From positions 66,209 to 130,208 of the forward strand of contig CACRSC010000034.1 of NCBI GenBank assembly GCA_902651635.1: a stretch of 64,000 nt of DNA. The letters are read 5' to 3'. This document shows, in pieces, positions 19,443-31,223 of the stretch. The first letter of the stretch is position 1, and each line of letters starts with the position of its first letter. This stretch comes from Mastigamoeba balamuthi (Eukaryota; Evosea; Mastigamoebida; Mastigamoebidae). The notes below the pieces were generated by a model. The model saw nothing but the letters and a program-made list of their open reading frames with translations, was not told the origin of the DNA and did not search any database. Made by a program: the position numbers and the translations under genes.

Positions 19443-22085
19443 ATGCGCGCACTCGGCCTGATGGTCGCCCTCCTGGCCGCGCAAGCCCTCTGCTGCGACG
19501 ACCACTGCCAGTGGGTGCGTTGTGCCCGCACAGCCAACCCCCTGTCGCTGACCCACTACACCAGTCCGCGTGGAAGGCCAAGCACGGCAAGTCGTACGGC
19601 TCAGCAGAGGAGGACCGGCACCGCTTCGACGTGTTCAGGACCAACGTGGCCGAGTACGCGAGGAGGAACGCGGAGCCCGGGCAGACGGCGACCTACGCCC
19701 CCGACAAGTTCTCGGACATGACCGGCGAGGAGTTCTCTGCCGCGTACCTGATGCCCGACGGCATCGCGGCCCACAGGATGACGCCGCCCAGGGAGGCCCC
19801 CGACGCCCCCATGAAGCGCGCAGACTTCCCGACAAGCTTCCTCTCACCGTACACGCTGACAGCGCGCCAGCAGGGGACATGCGGGTCGTGCTGTGCGCGC
19901 ACACCTCAAGCCCAGCAGGGAGCGAAAGCTGCCGTCTGACGCACACTCGCTCGCTCTTTGCAGGGGCGTTCACGAGCGCGGCGGTGATGGAGGGGGCGAA
20001 CATGCGGGCGACGGGGACACAGCAGTGGGTGTCGCCGCAGAACCTGCTCGACTGCGCAGACTACAACTCGGGCCACTTCGGGAGGAACTACGACGGGTGC
20101 AGGGGCTACAGGACCGACGCGATGCTGTCCGAGGTGGTGGACAAGGGGACCAACGGCGGCGGCGTGATGTTCGAGAGCAACTACCCGTACCGCGGCGTCA
20201 TGCAGTCGTGCAAGCACTCGCTGGCCTACAAGGGCGACCTCAAGCTCAGCAGCTACTTCACCGAGCGCTTCAACGAGTACTTCGGCAGCAACCTCTACTC
20301 GCGCCTGATGCAGTACGGGCCCCTGGCCGTCGCGCTCAACTACGGGAACCTCGACGGCTACGCGGGAGGGATCATCCGCCACAGCTCCAACTGCATCTAC
20401 ACAAAGACAGGCTACAACGGCATCGACCACGCTGTCACCCTCGTCGGCTGGGGCATCCAGAACGGCGTCAAGTGCGCACCTGCTCCTATGTGCTTGTTCT
20501 CAGCAGCGCACGCAGTTACTGGGTCATGAAGAACTCGTGGGGGCCTGACTGGGGCGAGCCCAAGGACATCAGCAAGGGCGGGCCTGCCCAGGGCTACTTC
20601 CGCATCCAGCGTGGGGTCGGTGCCTGCCACCTGACAGACGACGCTGCCGTGGGCGTCGTCGTCGCTCGGACGCAGTCGGGGACCGACTCCACGCCCGCGG
20701 ACTCGACGCCTGCCCCGTGCTCCCCCGTGTCGAGGTCCAAGGCCTGTGGGTCCCGCACGTGCGGCTCCGTCGACAACGGGTGCGGGGCCCCCATCGCGTG
20801 CGGGTACTGCAACAGCGGGCAGGCGTGCAGCACGTCGGGGGCGTGCAACAACGTCGACGACGCGTCCGACTGGGCGCAGGTCATGCCGGCAGACGTCCAG
20901 GACTTCGCTGTGTCCATGTCGAACGACGGGGTCACGATCGAGACCAAGACGGACACGGACACGGAGAAGAGGATCGCGTGGAAGACGTCGGGCGAGTGGA
21001 TCAACGACCGGTGGACGTCGTTCAGCGTGAACGTCAAGGCCGACGCCGCCGGGGTCGTGGGCATCGGGATGCGAATGGGGCAGCCCGGCGGCGACCTCAA
21101 CGGGATCTCGTGGAAGCTCAGGCTCTCCGCCCCGAGCGACGGCGGCACGACGGCCAGCGCGCAGCTGCAGAGGTGCTTCCTCTACGGCACCAACGACAAC
21201 TGCGGCGCCCTCGCGGACCTCTCGGTGGAGATGAAGGCGTTCCACAACTTCACGATCAACTTCGCCCAGCAGCGCGGGAACATCACGATGCGCCCGTTCC
21301 TCGACGGCAGGCCCCTGATGGGCAACCGCTACTACTGGATCGAGCGCTCGAACTTCCCCAACGTCGGCAAGGCGTTCCTCGTCGCGTCGGGCGCCGGCAA
21401 GCACTTCCAGAGCCCCAGGCTGCGGACGAGGTCGACCGTCCAGGTCTCCATGGCGTCGTGCCACACGACCGACGCCTGGTCCAGCGAGGTCGCGCGCATC
21501 CTCAGCGTCCCGGGCGATTTCATCGTCGACGTGACGGGCGGGAGGGGCGCGGGGTCGCAGTGCGGCGACGGCCAGTTCGACTCCTTCAACGTCACTCTGC
21601 TCGACTCCAACGCCACCGTCGGCATCGTCGCCCAGGCCTCCCTGCCTGCGGCCAACGGCCTCACCCAGGCCACCTTCTCCAACGCCCTCGCGGAGCAGCT
21701 CGTGCAGACCGTCGCCGGCGGCGGCCTCGAGAACATGGGCATCGCGGGGGCCACGGCCGAAGTCGTCACGCCCGCGCTGGCCGAGATCCCCGACGGCGCT
21801 GTCGCAGTGGCAGTGGCCGAGGGCGTTGCGCTGTCGACGGGCGCCATCGTTGGCATCGCTGTCGGCGGAGGCGTCGCGCTGGCCGCCGTCGCCGCGGGCG
21901 TCGGCGCCGGACTGTACGCGGCCACGAGGCCCGAGCCGGCGGAACCGATGCCCGACAGCTACCAGCCGAGGAACCCGTTGCGCAAGACGTTCTACAAGGT
22001 CAGCGTCTCGCGCGGTGTGGACGTGATGTCCGGCAAGCAACACCAGAGCATCACAGGGCGCGCGCCACCGGTGAGCGTGGCATAG
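19443..22085 (+). CDS. Type I membrane papain-like cysteine protease (peptidase C1A)
   Basis: Exons 19443-19514, 19565-19892, 19964-20471, 20516-22085; 825 residues. Signal peptide (MRALGLMVALLAAQALC), I29 propeptide with 'EEDRHRFDVFRTNVAEY', then the active-site block split by a phase-1 intron so that TGC-T + GG restores 'QQGTCGSCWAFTSAAVMEG'. The catalytic His is in 'GIDHAVTLVGWG' and the Asn in 'YWVMKNSWGPDWGE'. After the protease domain come a Cys module (CGSRTCGSVDNGCGAPIACGYC), a ~330-residue beta-rich extension with NxS/T sites, a TM helix ('GAIVGIAVGGGVALAAVAAG') and a basic cytosolic tail. Usual C1A enzymes stop near 330 residues, so the anchored extension is the odd part. A surface or lysosomal protease is likely. 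Confidence 0.88.
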
Positions 22086-22158
22086 GCGGATAACCCCCCT
22101 CCAAAGGGCAGGCCCCTGTTTGTTGTAGATAACTGAAGGCAGAACAAAGAGCAATTGA

Positions 22159-22380
22159 ATGGCATTGGACCCTCACGAAGCGCCTCCAAAGGTGGAGCCC
22201 TCCGCCGCTCAGATAGCGCGCGCCAAGGGGCTGGAGGCGATGGCAGAGTGGGACAGTGCCGTGCACAGGGAAGACGACGACCGCGAGGAAGAGTGCGAGC
22301 TCTCTGTCCTCGTTGGCTCGGGCGTAGGCCAGCAAGGAGGAATCAGCTGCATTGGTTACCGCCGTGATTTGTGTGGATGA
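22159..22380 (+). CDS. Small acidic ORF, doubtful gene
   Basis: 73 codons starting 'MALDPHEAPPKVEPSAAQIA' after an A-rich leader. The first ~50 residues are charged and helix-prone, the end is not. It may be the first exon of a larger gene, or spurious; no partner exon was found before the convergent DRAM-like gene. Confidence 0.3.
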   Translation: MALDPHEAPPKVEPSAAQIARAKGLEAMAEWDSAVHREDDDREEECELSVLVGSGVGQQGGISCIGYRRDLCG

Positions 22381-22603
22381 ATACAAAGAAGAGAGTGTCA
22401 CCGTGACCTTATCTGGCACGGTCGCTGTCCGGAATGGTCTCCACACACTCGCCTCCGACCCACTGTGGTCCCGCAAAATGCACTGTAATCCTAGAAAAAA
22501 GGGACATTCCGGCAGCTATAAATCCACAAGATGTGGGTCGGGTCACTGGGACACTCATTGTGTATTTCCTTGCATGCAGAGAGTAATTATTTCCCTTTTG
22601 GTG

Positions 22604-23544
22604 TTAGAATGGTTCCGTTTCCCTGGTATAGTTGTTCGAGAGAAAAGACCTGCACTTCTGGGCAATCCGTATGTCGCAGATGTATAAGGCCAGCACGGGG
22701 AATTGTGGGAAGACACAGAGCCATTCGATCATGCTCTCGAGTGTGCCAGACTGGGAGTGCCAACTCGTCTCATTAAGCGCAGCTATAATGAGAGCAAAGA
22801 CAAATGACACAACAATGCGGCACAAAGCCCATTTTACACACATACCTCTCTGAAGATGCATGAATGAAATGGTGGTCAGCCACATGTAGAGAAGGAAGGT
22901 CCAGTGACTTAAAAAGAGAATCGTGGAGGAAGGAGGGACAGCTCGAGTTTTTGCTGAGGTTTTTGCATCAGAGCCCTGCTGGTTACTGCTGATGGAGTAG
23001 GTTATGCCAGAATCAGATGACCCACTTGCACTGCCTTCTGCGTAATCCACTGTGAACACAGGAGTCACAATGAGCAGGCTGTAGAACTGTGAGCCAAAAA
23101 GGAAATGGACGATGTTGTGCCCACAGAACAATAGCCATCAAAAGCACCAGGATGACGTTCATGGCCCTCATACACCGTGGTGCTGGTGGTGCTTCATCCA
23201 ACAGAGGACCCACAACTTTGAAATGTACGTGCAGAACCCCAACCATGACAGCGATTGCTGACAACGACATTCCAGTGAAATACACATACATCTCTGGCTG
23301 AACAGCATGCATCCAACTTATCTATTTGAAGCAATGTCTTTGAGTCTGAATGGCACTCGATTCGGCGCTTAATTGAACGTACCCCCGGCAATGCAGAAGG
23401 TGGGATGTGTCCCAGTGACAGCCCGAGGGCAACACAGGCAATCAGAGTAGCGGCACCAACGAGGGGGCCAGCCACAAGGCACCTGATAGCCGCCGTGTCC
23501 CCGATCCTCTTGTGGAGCCGCCTAGCCCCTCTCAGTGCACGCAT
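22604..23544 (-). CDS. DRAM/Frag1-like multi-pass membrane protein, copy 1
   Basis: Exons 23544-23383, 23321-23125 and 23078-22604; introns 61 and 46 nt, phases 0 and 2; 277 residues. TM1 ends before 'SLGHIPPSALPG', followed by 'ISWMHAVQPEMYVYFTGMSL', matching the family signature of TM1, a short lumenal loop with I(S/T) and P-E, then TM2. Further TM segments: 'AMNVILVLLMAIVL', 'FLLYMWLTTISFMHL', a Trp/Cys-rich helix with 'IVVSFVFALIIAALNE', and a C-terminal 'FPQFPVLALYICDI'. The same exon phases and signature occur in the gene at 42002. DRAM-family proteins are lysosomal/Golgi membrane proteins linked to autophagy. Codon bias is weaker here than in neighbours. Confidence 0.7.
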
Positions 23545-23877
23545 TTTCGGCTCTCCTCTCTCCGGGATGAATCAGGTACTATCAATTGGCTCTCCGAAGA
23601 TACGCCTATCTCTCAGCCAGAATCTCCAAATTGTGGTAATACCAGGCTTGGTGTGTGGGACGGTGAAGAGTGGTAGTGTATTATGCCTGGGAGGGGCGCG
23701 AGGTCTATCAGGGGGGAGTGATGGCGTCAGAGATACGTCATCGTCTAGTATCTGGAAGGGGATATCTGGGGAGAGATCTCTGGGACAATATCTCCCAGAT
23801 TTTCTTTGCCTGCGCGCCTTGGGCTGACCCGGAGGAAAACCGCACGAGAGCACCGCGGGGGGGCGTCGGCGTGGACC

Positions 23878-24729
23878 ATGTCCGACGACGACGTGGTCCT
23901 GCGCACAGTGAGCGCGCCGCGGCGGATCCCGCGGAGCGAGGCGCTGGCGCTGTGGGCGTCTGGCCGAGCGACGGGCCTCTTCAACCTGCAGACCCGCGCG
24001 CTCTTCGACGCCTGCGCCGACCTCTGCGTCGAGTCCGCGGCCCCCGCCCCCGCCTGCCCCTGCGGCCACGAGGCCCTGGCCGCCTCCCTGCGCCGCCAGC
24101 TCGACGCGGCCCTCGCCCGCGCCTCTGCGGACCGCGCGGCCGCCGCCCTCGCCCTCGCGCGCCCCAAAGGCCGCCGCCCCCAGTCGCCCCCTCGCACTCC
24201 CACTCCCACTCCCACTCCCACTCCCACTCCCGCGCCACACGCGACGGCAGAGGGGCTGCGGAGGCTGCTGGCAGAGGAGCGGGCTGAGCGCAGGCGGCAG
24301 CAGCAGAGGGCAGAGGCGGCGGAGCGGCTGCTCGCGGGGGCGGCGGCGACCGAGGGGTCGGCGCGGGGCGACGGGACGCTGGGCGGAGCGGCTGCGGACG
24401 CCGAGGGGGCCGAGGGGGCCGAGGGGGCTGGGGCCGCGCAGCAGCGAGGGGGCAGCAGGAGGGAGCGCGCCAAGCGTCGCCGAGCGCGACAGCAGCGGGG
24501 CACTGCGGGCGCTGAGTCCGGGGGCCCCTCGCCAGCGCAGCCCTCCTTGGGCGACCTCGGAGCGCCCGCAGGAGAACAGCGGGGCACTGCGGACACTGAG
24601 GCCGAGGCCCCGTCGCCAGCGCAGCCCTCGGGCGAGCTCCGTGCGCGCGCAGGCGCGGGAGAGCCGCGGAGGGCTGGCGGAGAGGCCGGGGGCCCGTCTC
24701 CGGCGCAGCAGAGCGCCGGGCAGCCGTGC
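23878..24729 (+). CDS. Repeat-rich protein, truncated by the assembly gap
   Basis: The ATG at 23878 ('MSDDDVVLRTVSAPRRIPRS') opens 284 codons that run into the N block. The N-terminal ~100 residues look like a folded helical domain with Cys pairs (ACPCGHEAL), followed by a (CACTCC)n-encoded TPTPTP linker at 24196-24231, a charged coiled coil ('LLAEERAERRRQQQRAEAAE'), and at least three degenerate ~33-residue repeats ending in PSPAQPS. The gap starts inside the repeat zone, so repeat collapse probably caused it. No exon could be recognised with confidence after the gap. Function unknown. Confidence 0.6.
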
Positions 24730-25011
24730 NNNNNNNNNNNNNNNNNNNNNNNNNNNNNNNNNNNNNNNNNNNNNNNNNNNNNNNNNNNNNNNNNNNNNNN
24801 NNNNNNNNNNNNNNNNNNNNNNNNNNNNNNNNNNNNNNNNNNNNNNNNNNNNNNNNNNNNNNNNNNNNNNNNNNNNNNNNNNNNNNNNNNNNNNNNNNNN
24901 NNNNNNNNNNNNNNNNNNNNNNNNNNNNNNNNNNNNNNNNNNNNNNNNNNNNNNNNNNNNNNNNNNNNNNNNNNNNNNNNNNNNNNNNNNNNNNNNNNNN
25001 NNNNNNNNNNN
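24730..25011. other. Assembly gap (282 N)
   Basis: Run of N from 24730 to 25011. It begins within coding repeats of the preceding gene; the length may be nominal. Confidence 0.99.
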
Positions 25012-25210
25012 AAAAAGAGATTCCGGCACTGTGCCGCTTGAACGGTCTTTTCCGCGAGCCGCCGCACCGCACTTGTGAGTCACAGGCGTATCTTTGGAGC
25101 CGTTATTTGCGTCATTCGCGGATGTGTGCGACAATGGAAATCTTTGCCCCAGAGAGCCTCACAAGAAAACCACACAAACATCAGCACAGTGTTCGCCGAG
25201 CGAGGCCGAA

Positions 25211-28200
25211 ATGCACGTCGTTTGGGCGGTCACCCTGCTCCTCCTGCTGGGCTCTGCCTGCGCCTGCGACGTCAGGTGCCAGTGGGTGCGGCCACGCCCC
25301 CCGAGGCCCACCGACGGCCCCCCACAACACGCCTACCCCCCGCTGCGGTTCCCACACCGGCACCGCACATTGCACACTGCACACCCGTCCTGACCCACGA
25401 GCCTCCTCCTCCCTCCCTCCTCCTTCTCCTCCTCCTCCTCGCACCGCAGAGCAACTACAAGACACAGTTCGGCAAGAGCTACGACACAGAGGACGATGGC
25501 ACGCCAGCCCTCGGGCCCACCCGCTGCCCTCGCTGACGCCCGTGCAGAGAGCAGGCACTTTGCTGCGTTTGAGGAGGCGCTGCGGGACATCGCCGCCAAG
25601 AACGCCATCGAGGGCGGCGCCCACTACGCTCTCAACGAGGTCTGCACACACAGAGTTCTCCCCCCGCTCTCTGCCTCTCCCGGGGCGCTGCTTGCCTCTC
25701 CCGTTTTCGCCCTCCTGGTTCTCCTGCCCCTTCCGTTTTTGCCCGCAGTGCACCTGCGCACGGGGTTTTCCACCGCTCCTCGCTCCTGTACCGTTGAGAG
25801 ACGCCGTCTGACCGTTGCTCGGCCGCTGCGTGCAGTTCTCCGACGTGCCTCGCACCGAGTTTGCTGCTCGCTTCCTGGGGTACACGCGTACGTCGCCCCC
25901 CCAGCCCGCAGCGTGTCAATTTTCGCGTGCCGGTGGAGGTTGAACAATTGCAATTACTTTTCGTCCGTTTTTCCCGCCTGAGAAAAACGCGCTGCTGCTC
26001 CTGCGCCCGCACAGCTGCGAAGAACCCGCCGAGGGGCTCCGCGCCGCCGAGGATCATGAGGCGCGGGCCGCTGCCCAAGACGTTCCGGTCGCCGTACGCG
26101 ACGCCTGCCCGCAACCAGCGCGACTGCGGGGGCTGCTGGTCGTTCGCGACGATGGGCGTCGTCGAGGCCGCGTGGCTCAAGGCCCACGGCAACAGCAGCG
26201 CCACGCGCGCCCCGGAGGTCTTCGCCCCCGAGCAGCTGCTCGACTGCAACACGCAGAACAACGCCTGCGGGGGCGGTGACTACTTCGTCGCGGCCGACTG
26301 GCTCCAGCAAGGTTCACTTCACCGTTTTCCGGGTCTTTTTCTCCTCTGCTGCGGGGCCCATTTTCTTCGCAAACGGCCGCTTTTCCCTTGGTGGAAAAAT
26401 GACGCGTTTTTCTTTACAAAAATCGCTTTTTCTCCCCACACACGCCGAAAACCGCTCCCCATCCCGAATCTTCGTGCGTGGTTCGTTTGCGGCTATTGTG
26501 TTCGCACAGCAATTGACAGTCTCCCGCCAGCGTGCGCTATTCAATTGCTTTGTCGGCTGCTATTCCCCTGTGGCGGGCGGCTTCTGACGTGGGAGACGCG
26601 TGCGCAGAGACGGTCAATGGTGGGGGCGTGGTGCGCGAGTCGACGATGCCGTTTGTGAACCGCGAGGGCACGGGGGCGGGCCACGGCAGGCGGCAGTGCA
26701 CGTACCAGAGGCCCGACGGCGTGGGCAAGATAACGCTCTGGTACCGCGTGCCGCTGGACGAGAGCGACGACAGCGCCGTGATGCACCTGCTGCACGAGAA
26801 CGGGCCCCTGGCGCTCAGCATCCACGGCGACGGCCTCAACAACTACCACAGCGGCGTCATCAGCCAGCGCGCCTGCGCGGGGCTGAGCGGCACGACGCAC
26901 GCGGTGCTGCTGATCGGCTGGGGCGTCGACGAGACCAGCGGGACGCCCTACTGGCTCGTCAAGAACTCGTGGGGGCCCGACTGGCCGCAGAGCAACCCCG
27001 CGGCCGACGGCACGTTCAAGATCGTCCGCGGGGCCAACGCCTGCAACATCGCCACGGTCGAGGTCATGGGCGTCGTCGTCGAGGGCGACGCGCTCGTGGG
27101 CCCCGCCGCCTCCGGCTGCGGCACCCGCCAGTGCGGCGTCGTCGACCTCTACGACGCGCAGAACCCGGCGCCCCGCTTCGTCGTCTGCGGCGGCTGCGCG
27201 GCCGGGACGACGTGCACCGCCGACGGCGCGTGCGAGCCCATGTGGGACGCGTCCAAGTGGGTGCCCACCAACGGCGCCACCGCGGCCGACTGGTCCGTCG
27301 CCGTGGGCCCCGCGGGCGTGCAGGTCGACCTCGTCGGCGCGCCCAAGTCCGAGAAGTACATCGCGTGGCTGGGCTCGGCGAGGTGGGCCACGCAGTGGAC
27401 CACGGTCAACGCGATGGTGACCGTCTCCAGCGCCGACTCGGTCGTGGGCCTCGGGATGACGTCCAAGTCGGGGTCGTCTGAGGGCGCGGTCTTCCGCTTC
27501 GTCCTGGGCGGCTCGGGTGCCAACGTCTACGCGTGCACGCTGCAGGGCAAGATGAGGACGTGCCAGTCCGTGGGCACTGCCGCGATCAAGCTCAACACCC
27601 CCACCAAGATCGCCGCTCGCTTCGTCGTAAGTGTCCCCATTGTCCTCCCTCGCCTCTCTCGTCTTCATTTGCAGTCGCCTTCCAGCGTCCCACAGTCTCG
27701 AGGTGTCTTGGCTTCTTTGCCTCGGCTTCCTTCTCCGGTCCTCTGGGGGGCTCCGTCTCTTCAGACTCGCTAACAGAGAGGTGCAATTGCCTCGCAGCAT
27801 GCGGACTCGACCATCGGCGCCAGCGTGTACGTCAACGACCAGGCTGTGATCAGCGGCGACGGCTACGTGGCGCTGGCGGCGACCGAGACGTTCCTGTCGG
27901 ACGTGGGCGACGTGCTGCTGCTGGCGTCTGGGCAGGTCAGCTTCGCAGCTCCCGGGCAGCTGTCCCGCAAGCTCTTCACGGTCAGCTCGTCGCCGCCGAT
28001 CCAGGACTGGACCAGCGTCCTCGCCGGCATGATGTTGATGCCCCAGGACGAGCTCGACACGAAGAACCAGGAGTACTCGACGTGGCAGACGTTCTTCGAG
28101 GACTCCCAGTACAACTTCCTCAAGTCGCCCGTCGTGACCGGGCAGGACGGCAACGTCGGCGTCCTCATCGGGGCCTTCGGCGGCGGCTACGTCAGCAGGC

Positions 28201-28490
28201 ACATGACGGCGTCCGCCATGCTCGCGCAGCTCAAGGCGCTGTCCGCGGGCAGAGGCGTCGACCACATGGGGTTCTCGACGCACATCACGTGGACGTTCGA
28301 GGACCAGAGCCCCGTGCTCTCGGGCAGCGCCGTCGCGTGGGCCCCGTCCGAGGCCCCGCAGCCCATCGACATCTCGCCCGAGAGGCCCACGGACCAGTCC
28401 AAGGCCGACACCAAGGGCGCCGCCTGCGCCACCGCCGCCGCGTCGGCGCTGGCTGTCGTGCTGGCAGCGGCCCGCTCGTCGCTGCTCTGA
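25211..28490 (+). CDS. Papain-like cysteine protease with large C-terminal domain and GPI-like end
   Basis: Seven exons: 25211-25285, 25450-25498, 25548-25639, 25836-25887, 26015-26311, 26608-27626, 27798-28490; 758 residues; intron 2 appears to be GC-AG. Signal peptide 'MHVVWAVTLLLLLGSACAC', then CQW at the first splice, as in the protease at 19443 (same intron position and phase). The I29 propeptide is spread over exons 2-4 ('ESRHFAAFEEALRDIAAKN', 'FSDVPRTEFAARFLGYT'). Active site 'NQRDCGGCWSFATMGVVEAA', His in 'GTTHAVLLIGWG', Asn in 'YWLVKNSWGPDW'. The ~400-residue extension carries a Cys module (CGTRQCGVVD...VCGGC) and a beta-sandwich-like region, ending in a small-residue/hydrophobic tail ('ACATAAASALAVVLAAARSS') typical of GPI signals, with no cytosolic tail. 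Confidence 0.86.
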
Positions 28491-28863
28491 GGGGCCCACG
28501 CACGACAGCACCGAGAGCACTGCTGTCCGTCAGTATTCCGCTCCGCCCATGAAGACAGCGAAGCCACCGCGACACAACAACAACAGTACAAGCAACAACG
28601 TGCCACGCTGTGCAGACGTCCCCGAGTGCCGTTGACGTTCACAGGGCCAGTCAGCCCCAGCGGGGGGAGGGGCTGCACCTTTCAGAGAAGAAGCGGAAAA
28701 ACAACAAACTTGCACTGCGATTCACGAGCGTGCAAAACGATGTACGTCACCGTTGGGCCTCAAAATCCCCGCCAGACACGCCACCAGACGCCACAAATAA
28801 CAGCAGCGCGATCACAAGCCCAGCCAACCCAGCAGCAAGCATTTCCACCGCCAGAGCAAAACA
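28491..28863 (+). other. Intergenic / promoter region of GTP cyclohydrolase II
   Basis: A/C-rich on the plus strand with no supported ORF. It includes the terminator of the protease gene. Confidence 0.45.
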
Positions 28864-30057
28864 ATGGCATCCTGCAAGGTCTCGACCACGCCCGTGCACA
28901 CGTCCCAGCAGCAGCAGCAGCAGCAGCAGCTCGAGGGCCGCCAGTCGCAGTCGGCAGCCGTCGACGCCAAGTGCAGCTGCCCGTGCAGCGACAGGCGCCC
29001 CCTCAGCAGGGCCACCGTCACCCACGACTGCAGCCGCTCCGTCGACGTCGAGGACCTCCGCGCCAAGGTGCGCCCTCGCGACTTGCCGGGTTTTTCGGGT
29101 CCCAAGCGGTTCTGCCGCAAACGCTATTTTTGGACTCCGAGGGGCTCATAATGCGCGCCGGCGGCTGCTCTGTGCAGATGTCTGGCGTGCCGGACTTTGA
29201 CGTCAGCACGCACTTCTGCAAGGGCACGGGGCACTACTGCCTCAACGGCCCCGACGACTTCTGCGTGCGCCTCGTGGCCCACGCGCACCTGCCCAGCAAG
29301 TTCGGCGAGAACTTCGAGCTCTACGGCTTCTACGACGCCCGCGAGGACAAGGTGCCCACCACCCTCTCGCCACAGCCCCCGCGGGGGTCAGCGGGGAGCG
29401 CGTAACCAAAACAAAATTAGAATCAATTCAGTGGAATTCAAATTCGAATTCAATCAACTCGGGACGCTCACACGAACAACGCGCGCAGGAGCACACGGCG
29501 ATGGTCGTGGGCGACATCTCGGGCAAGGAGTCGGTGCCGGTGCGCGTGCACAGCGAGTGCCACACGGGGGACGTCATGGGGAGCCTGCGCTGCGACTGCA
29601 GGGACCAGCTCGAGGCCAGCCTCCGCTACATCGCCGACAAGCCCTACGGCGCCGTCCTCTACCTCAAGCAGGAGGGCCGCGGCATCGGCCTGCTCAACAA
29701 GATCAAGGCCTACCGCCTCCAGGAGCTCGGCCTCGACACGGTCGAAGCCAACCTGTACCTCGGGTCCGATTCCCCTATTCCCCGATATTTCCCAAGATCT
29801 GCGCGAGCAACGTCACTGATGACGTGGGATGCAGGTTCCCCGAGGAGGCGAGGGACTACAAGGTGGCCAAGAAGATGCTGGACCTGCTCAACGTCAAGTC
29901 GATCCAGCTGATCACCAACAACCCCGACAAGATCCACAAGCTCACCGCCGAGGGCGTCAAGGTCGACGGGCGCATCCCGCTCGTCATCCCGCCCAACGAG
30001 CACAGCCGCGCGTACCTGCAGGTCAAGCAGGAGAAGATGGGCCACATGCTGCCCTGA
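28864..30057 (+). CDS. ribA: GTP cyclohydrolase II (first step of riboflavin synthesis)
   Basis: Exons 28864-29067, 29178-29351, 29489-29763, 29835-30057; 291 residues. It converts GTP to 2,5-diamino-6-ribosylamino-4(3H)-pyrimidinone 5'-phosphate, formate and pyrophosphate. The zinc/GTP site is '[17 protein letters not shown]' in exon 3, followed by '[20 protein letters not shown]' and 'GLDTVEAN'; exon 4 supplies '[20 protein letters not shown]' and 'LITNNPDK'. Exon 1 encodes a non-homologous leader with a Q8 tract and Cys-rich CSCPCS, not typical of the family. It is a stand-alone RibA without a RibB domain, as in fungal Rib1. Its 3' flank is the start of the tRNA-Pro duplication. Confidence 0.92.
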
Positions 30058-30139
30058 GACACCCAACACACCAAACACCACGAGACCAGAAACAACCCGG
30101 TTTTGTTTGTTGCAGGCTCCTCGGGCAAGAAAAGATTTG

Positions 30140-30209
30140 GGCTCTTCCCGGAATCGAACCGGGGCCACCTGTACCCGAAACAGGTATTTTACCACTAAAC
30201 TAAAGAGCC
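30140..30209 (-). tRNA. tRNA-Pro (anticodon CGG), copy 1
   Basis: 70 nt on the minus strand: acceptor GGCTCTT/AAGAGCC, anticodon stem CCTGT/ACAGG around loop TTCGGGT (anticodon CGG), T arm CCGGTTCGATTCCGG. No intron. Confidence 0.92.
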
Positions 30210-30312
30210 TTCACATCAGTGTGAATTTGGTGCGTCTACGCGATAGGCAATCTCAGAGCCCACCGTGTCTCCTCGGGTTCCTAGCACTCCTGCAGGGCTC
30301 TGTTGGTACGAA

Positions 30313-31142
30313 TCACGTCAGCAACTGCACGTGCCTGGCGAGGCTGTAGAACACAAGCACCACACCAATGGCGAACCCTAATCCGCCGGCAACGGTGGCG
30401 GGCACCATGAAGACCCGCGTCCCAGTGAAGCTTCGACAAGAGCCGCAGTCGTGATCTAGGTTGCAGGTGTCCTTGTAACTGCCGCACAGGAGCCCGCACT
30501 CGAATACCTCTTTGCACTCTGCAGAGCGGGGCGGGGTCAGCGGCACAGACGCTTGGGGGACGTGCCGCAGCGCTGTCTGGCGTCGTTGCAGAAGGCGTTA
30601 TCTGTGCAAATGCCGCAGTTCATCTGACCGCCGCAGCCATCGTTGCGCAGTCCGCAGTTGCTGCCGATCGCTGGGCAATCTCTCGGAGTGCACTCTTCAG
30701 CGGCCCCCGATGTCAGCCAACGTGGAAGAGGAGGGAAGGGGAGCCGCTGGCAGGAGCACACCGCATTGCTTCGTGATGTTGTTGCACTTGCCGAACTGGC
30801 ACCCGCAGTGACGAGTCCCCCCGCAGCCGTCGTCCAGCTCGCCGCACGACTTGTCCTGCGGGCACTCGAGTTTCTCGCACGTCTCCGTCCCGGCGAGGGC
30901 GAAGGGGACCGTGCCGACGAACGACGTCGAGGTCCTGCCGTCGAAGGTGTTGGTCGTGGTCTGCACGGCGTTCCTCCCCGCGCTCTCGAGCAGCAGCGAG
31001 GAGACCATGTTGTCGGGGCACGAGAAGACGACCATGTAGAGGTGCGTGGGCAGCAGCAGCTGCGAGCACCCGGACGGGCTGCTGTAGCAGGGCCCCTGGA
31101 GGAACACCTCGTACACAGGGGCGCCGCTGCGCAGCCGCAGCT
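30313..31142 (-). pseudogene. 5'-truncated copy of the Cys-rich surface-protein gene
   Basis: Only the 3' part exists: exon-3 remnant 31142-30762, exon 4 30694-30566, exon 5 30518-30313. Homology to the intact gene at 31337-32869 stops at 31142, exactly where the second tRNA-Pro unit begins, so exons 1-2 and the first ~75 residues of exon 3 are missing. What remains still splices in frame (GC-AG intron between exons 4 and 5 as in the intact copy), including the TM segment 'MVPATVAGGLGFAIGVVLVF', and ends ARHVQLLT. No signal peptide or start is available, so it is probably non-functional unless read from a fused upstream exon. Confidence 0.8.
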
Positions 31143-31223
31143 GCCAACACACCAAACACCACGAGACCAGAAACAACACCCGGTTTTGTTTGTTGCAGAC
31201 TCCTCGGGCAAGAAAAAGATTTG

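Noticed and set aside
24500-24720. Possible CRISPR-like or satellite array before the gap
   Set aside because: The repeats are degenerate, coding and protein-level; no constant repeat/variable spacer structure.
26541-28520. A 659-codon minus-strand frame across protease 2
   Set aside because: Arg/His/Ala-rich translation opposite well-conserved protease exons; typical antisense artefact of G/C third positions.
28864-29067. GTP cyclohydrolase exon 1 as a transit peptide
   Set aside because: The polyQ and Cys-rich composition lacks the basic amphipathic pattern of mitochondrial or plastid targeting; left as an unassigned leader.
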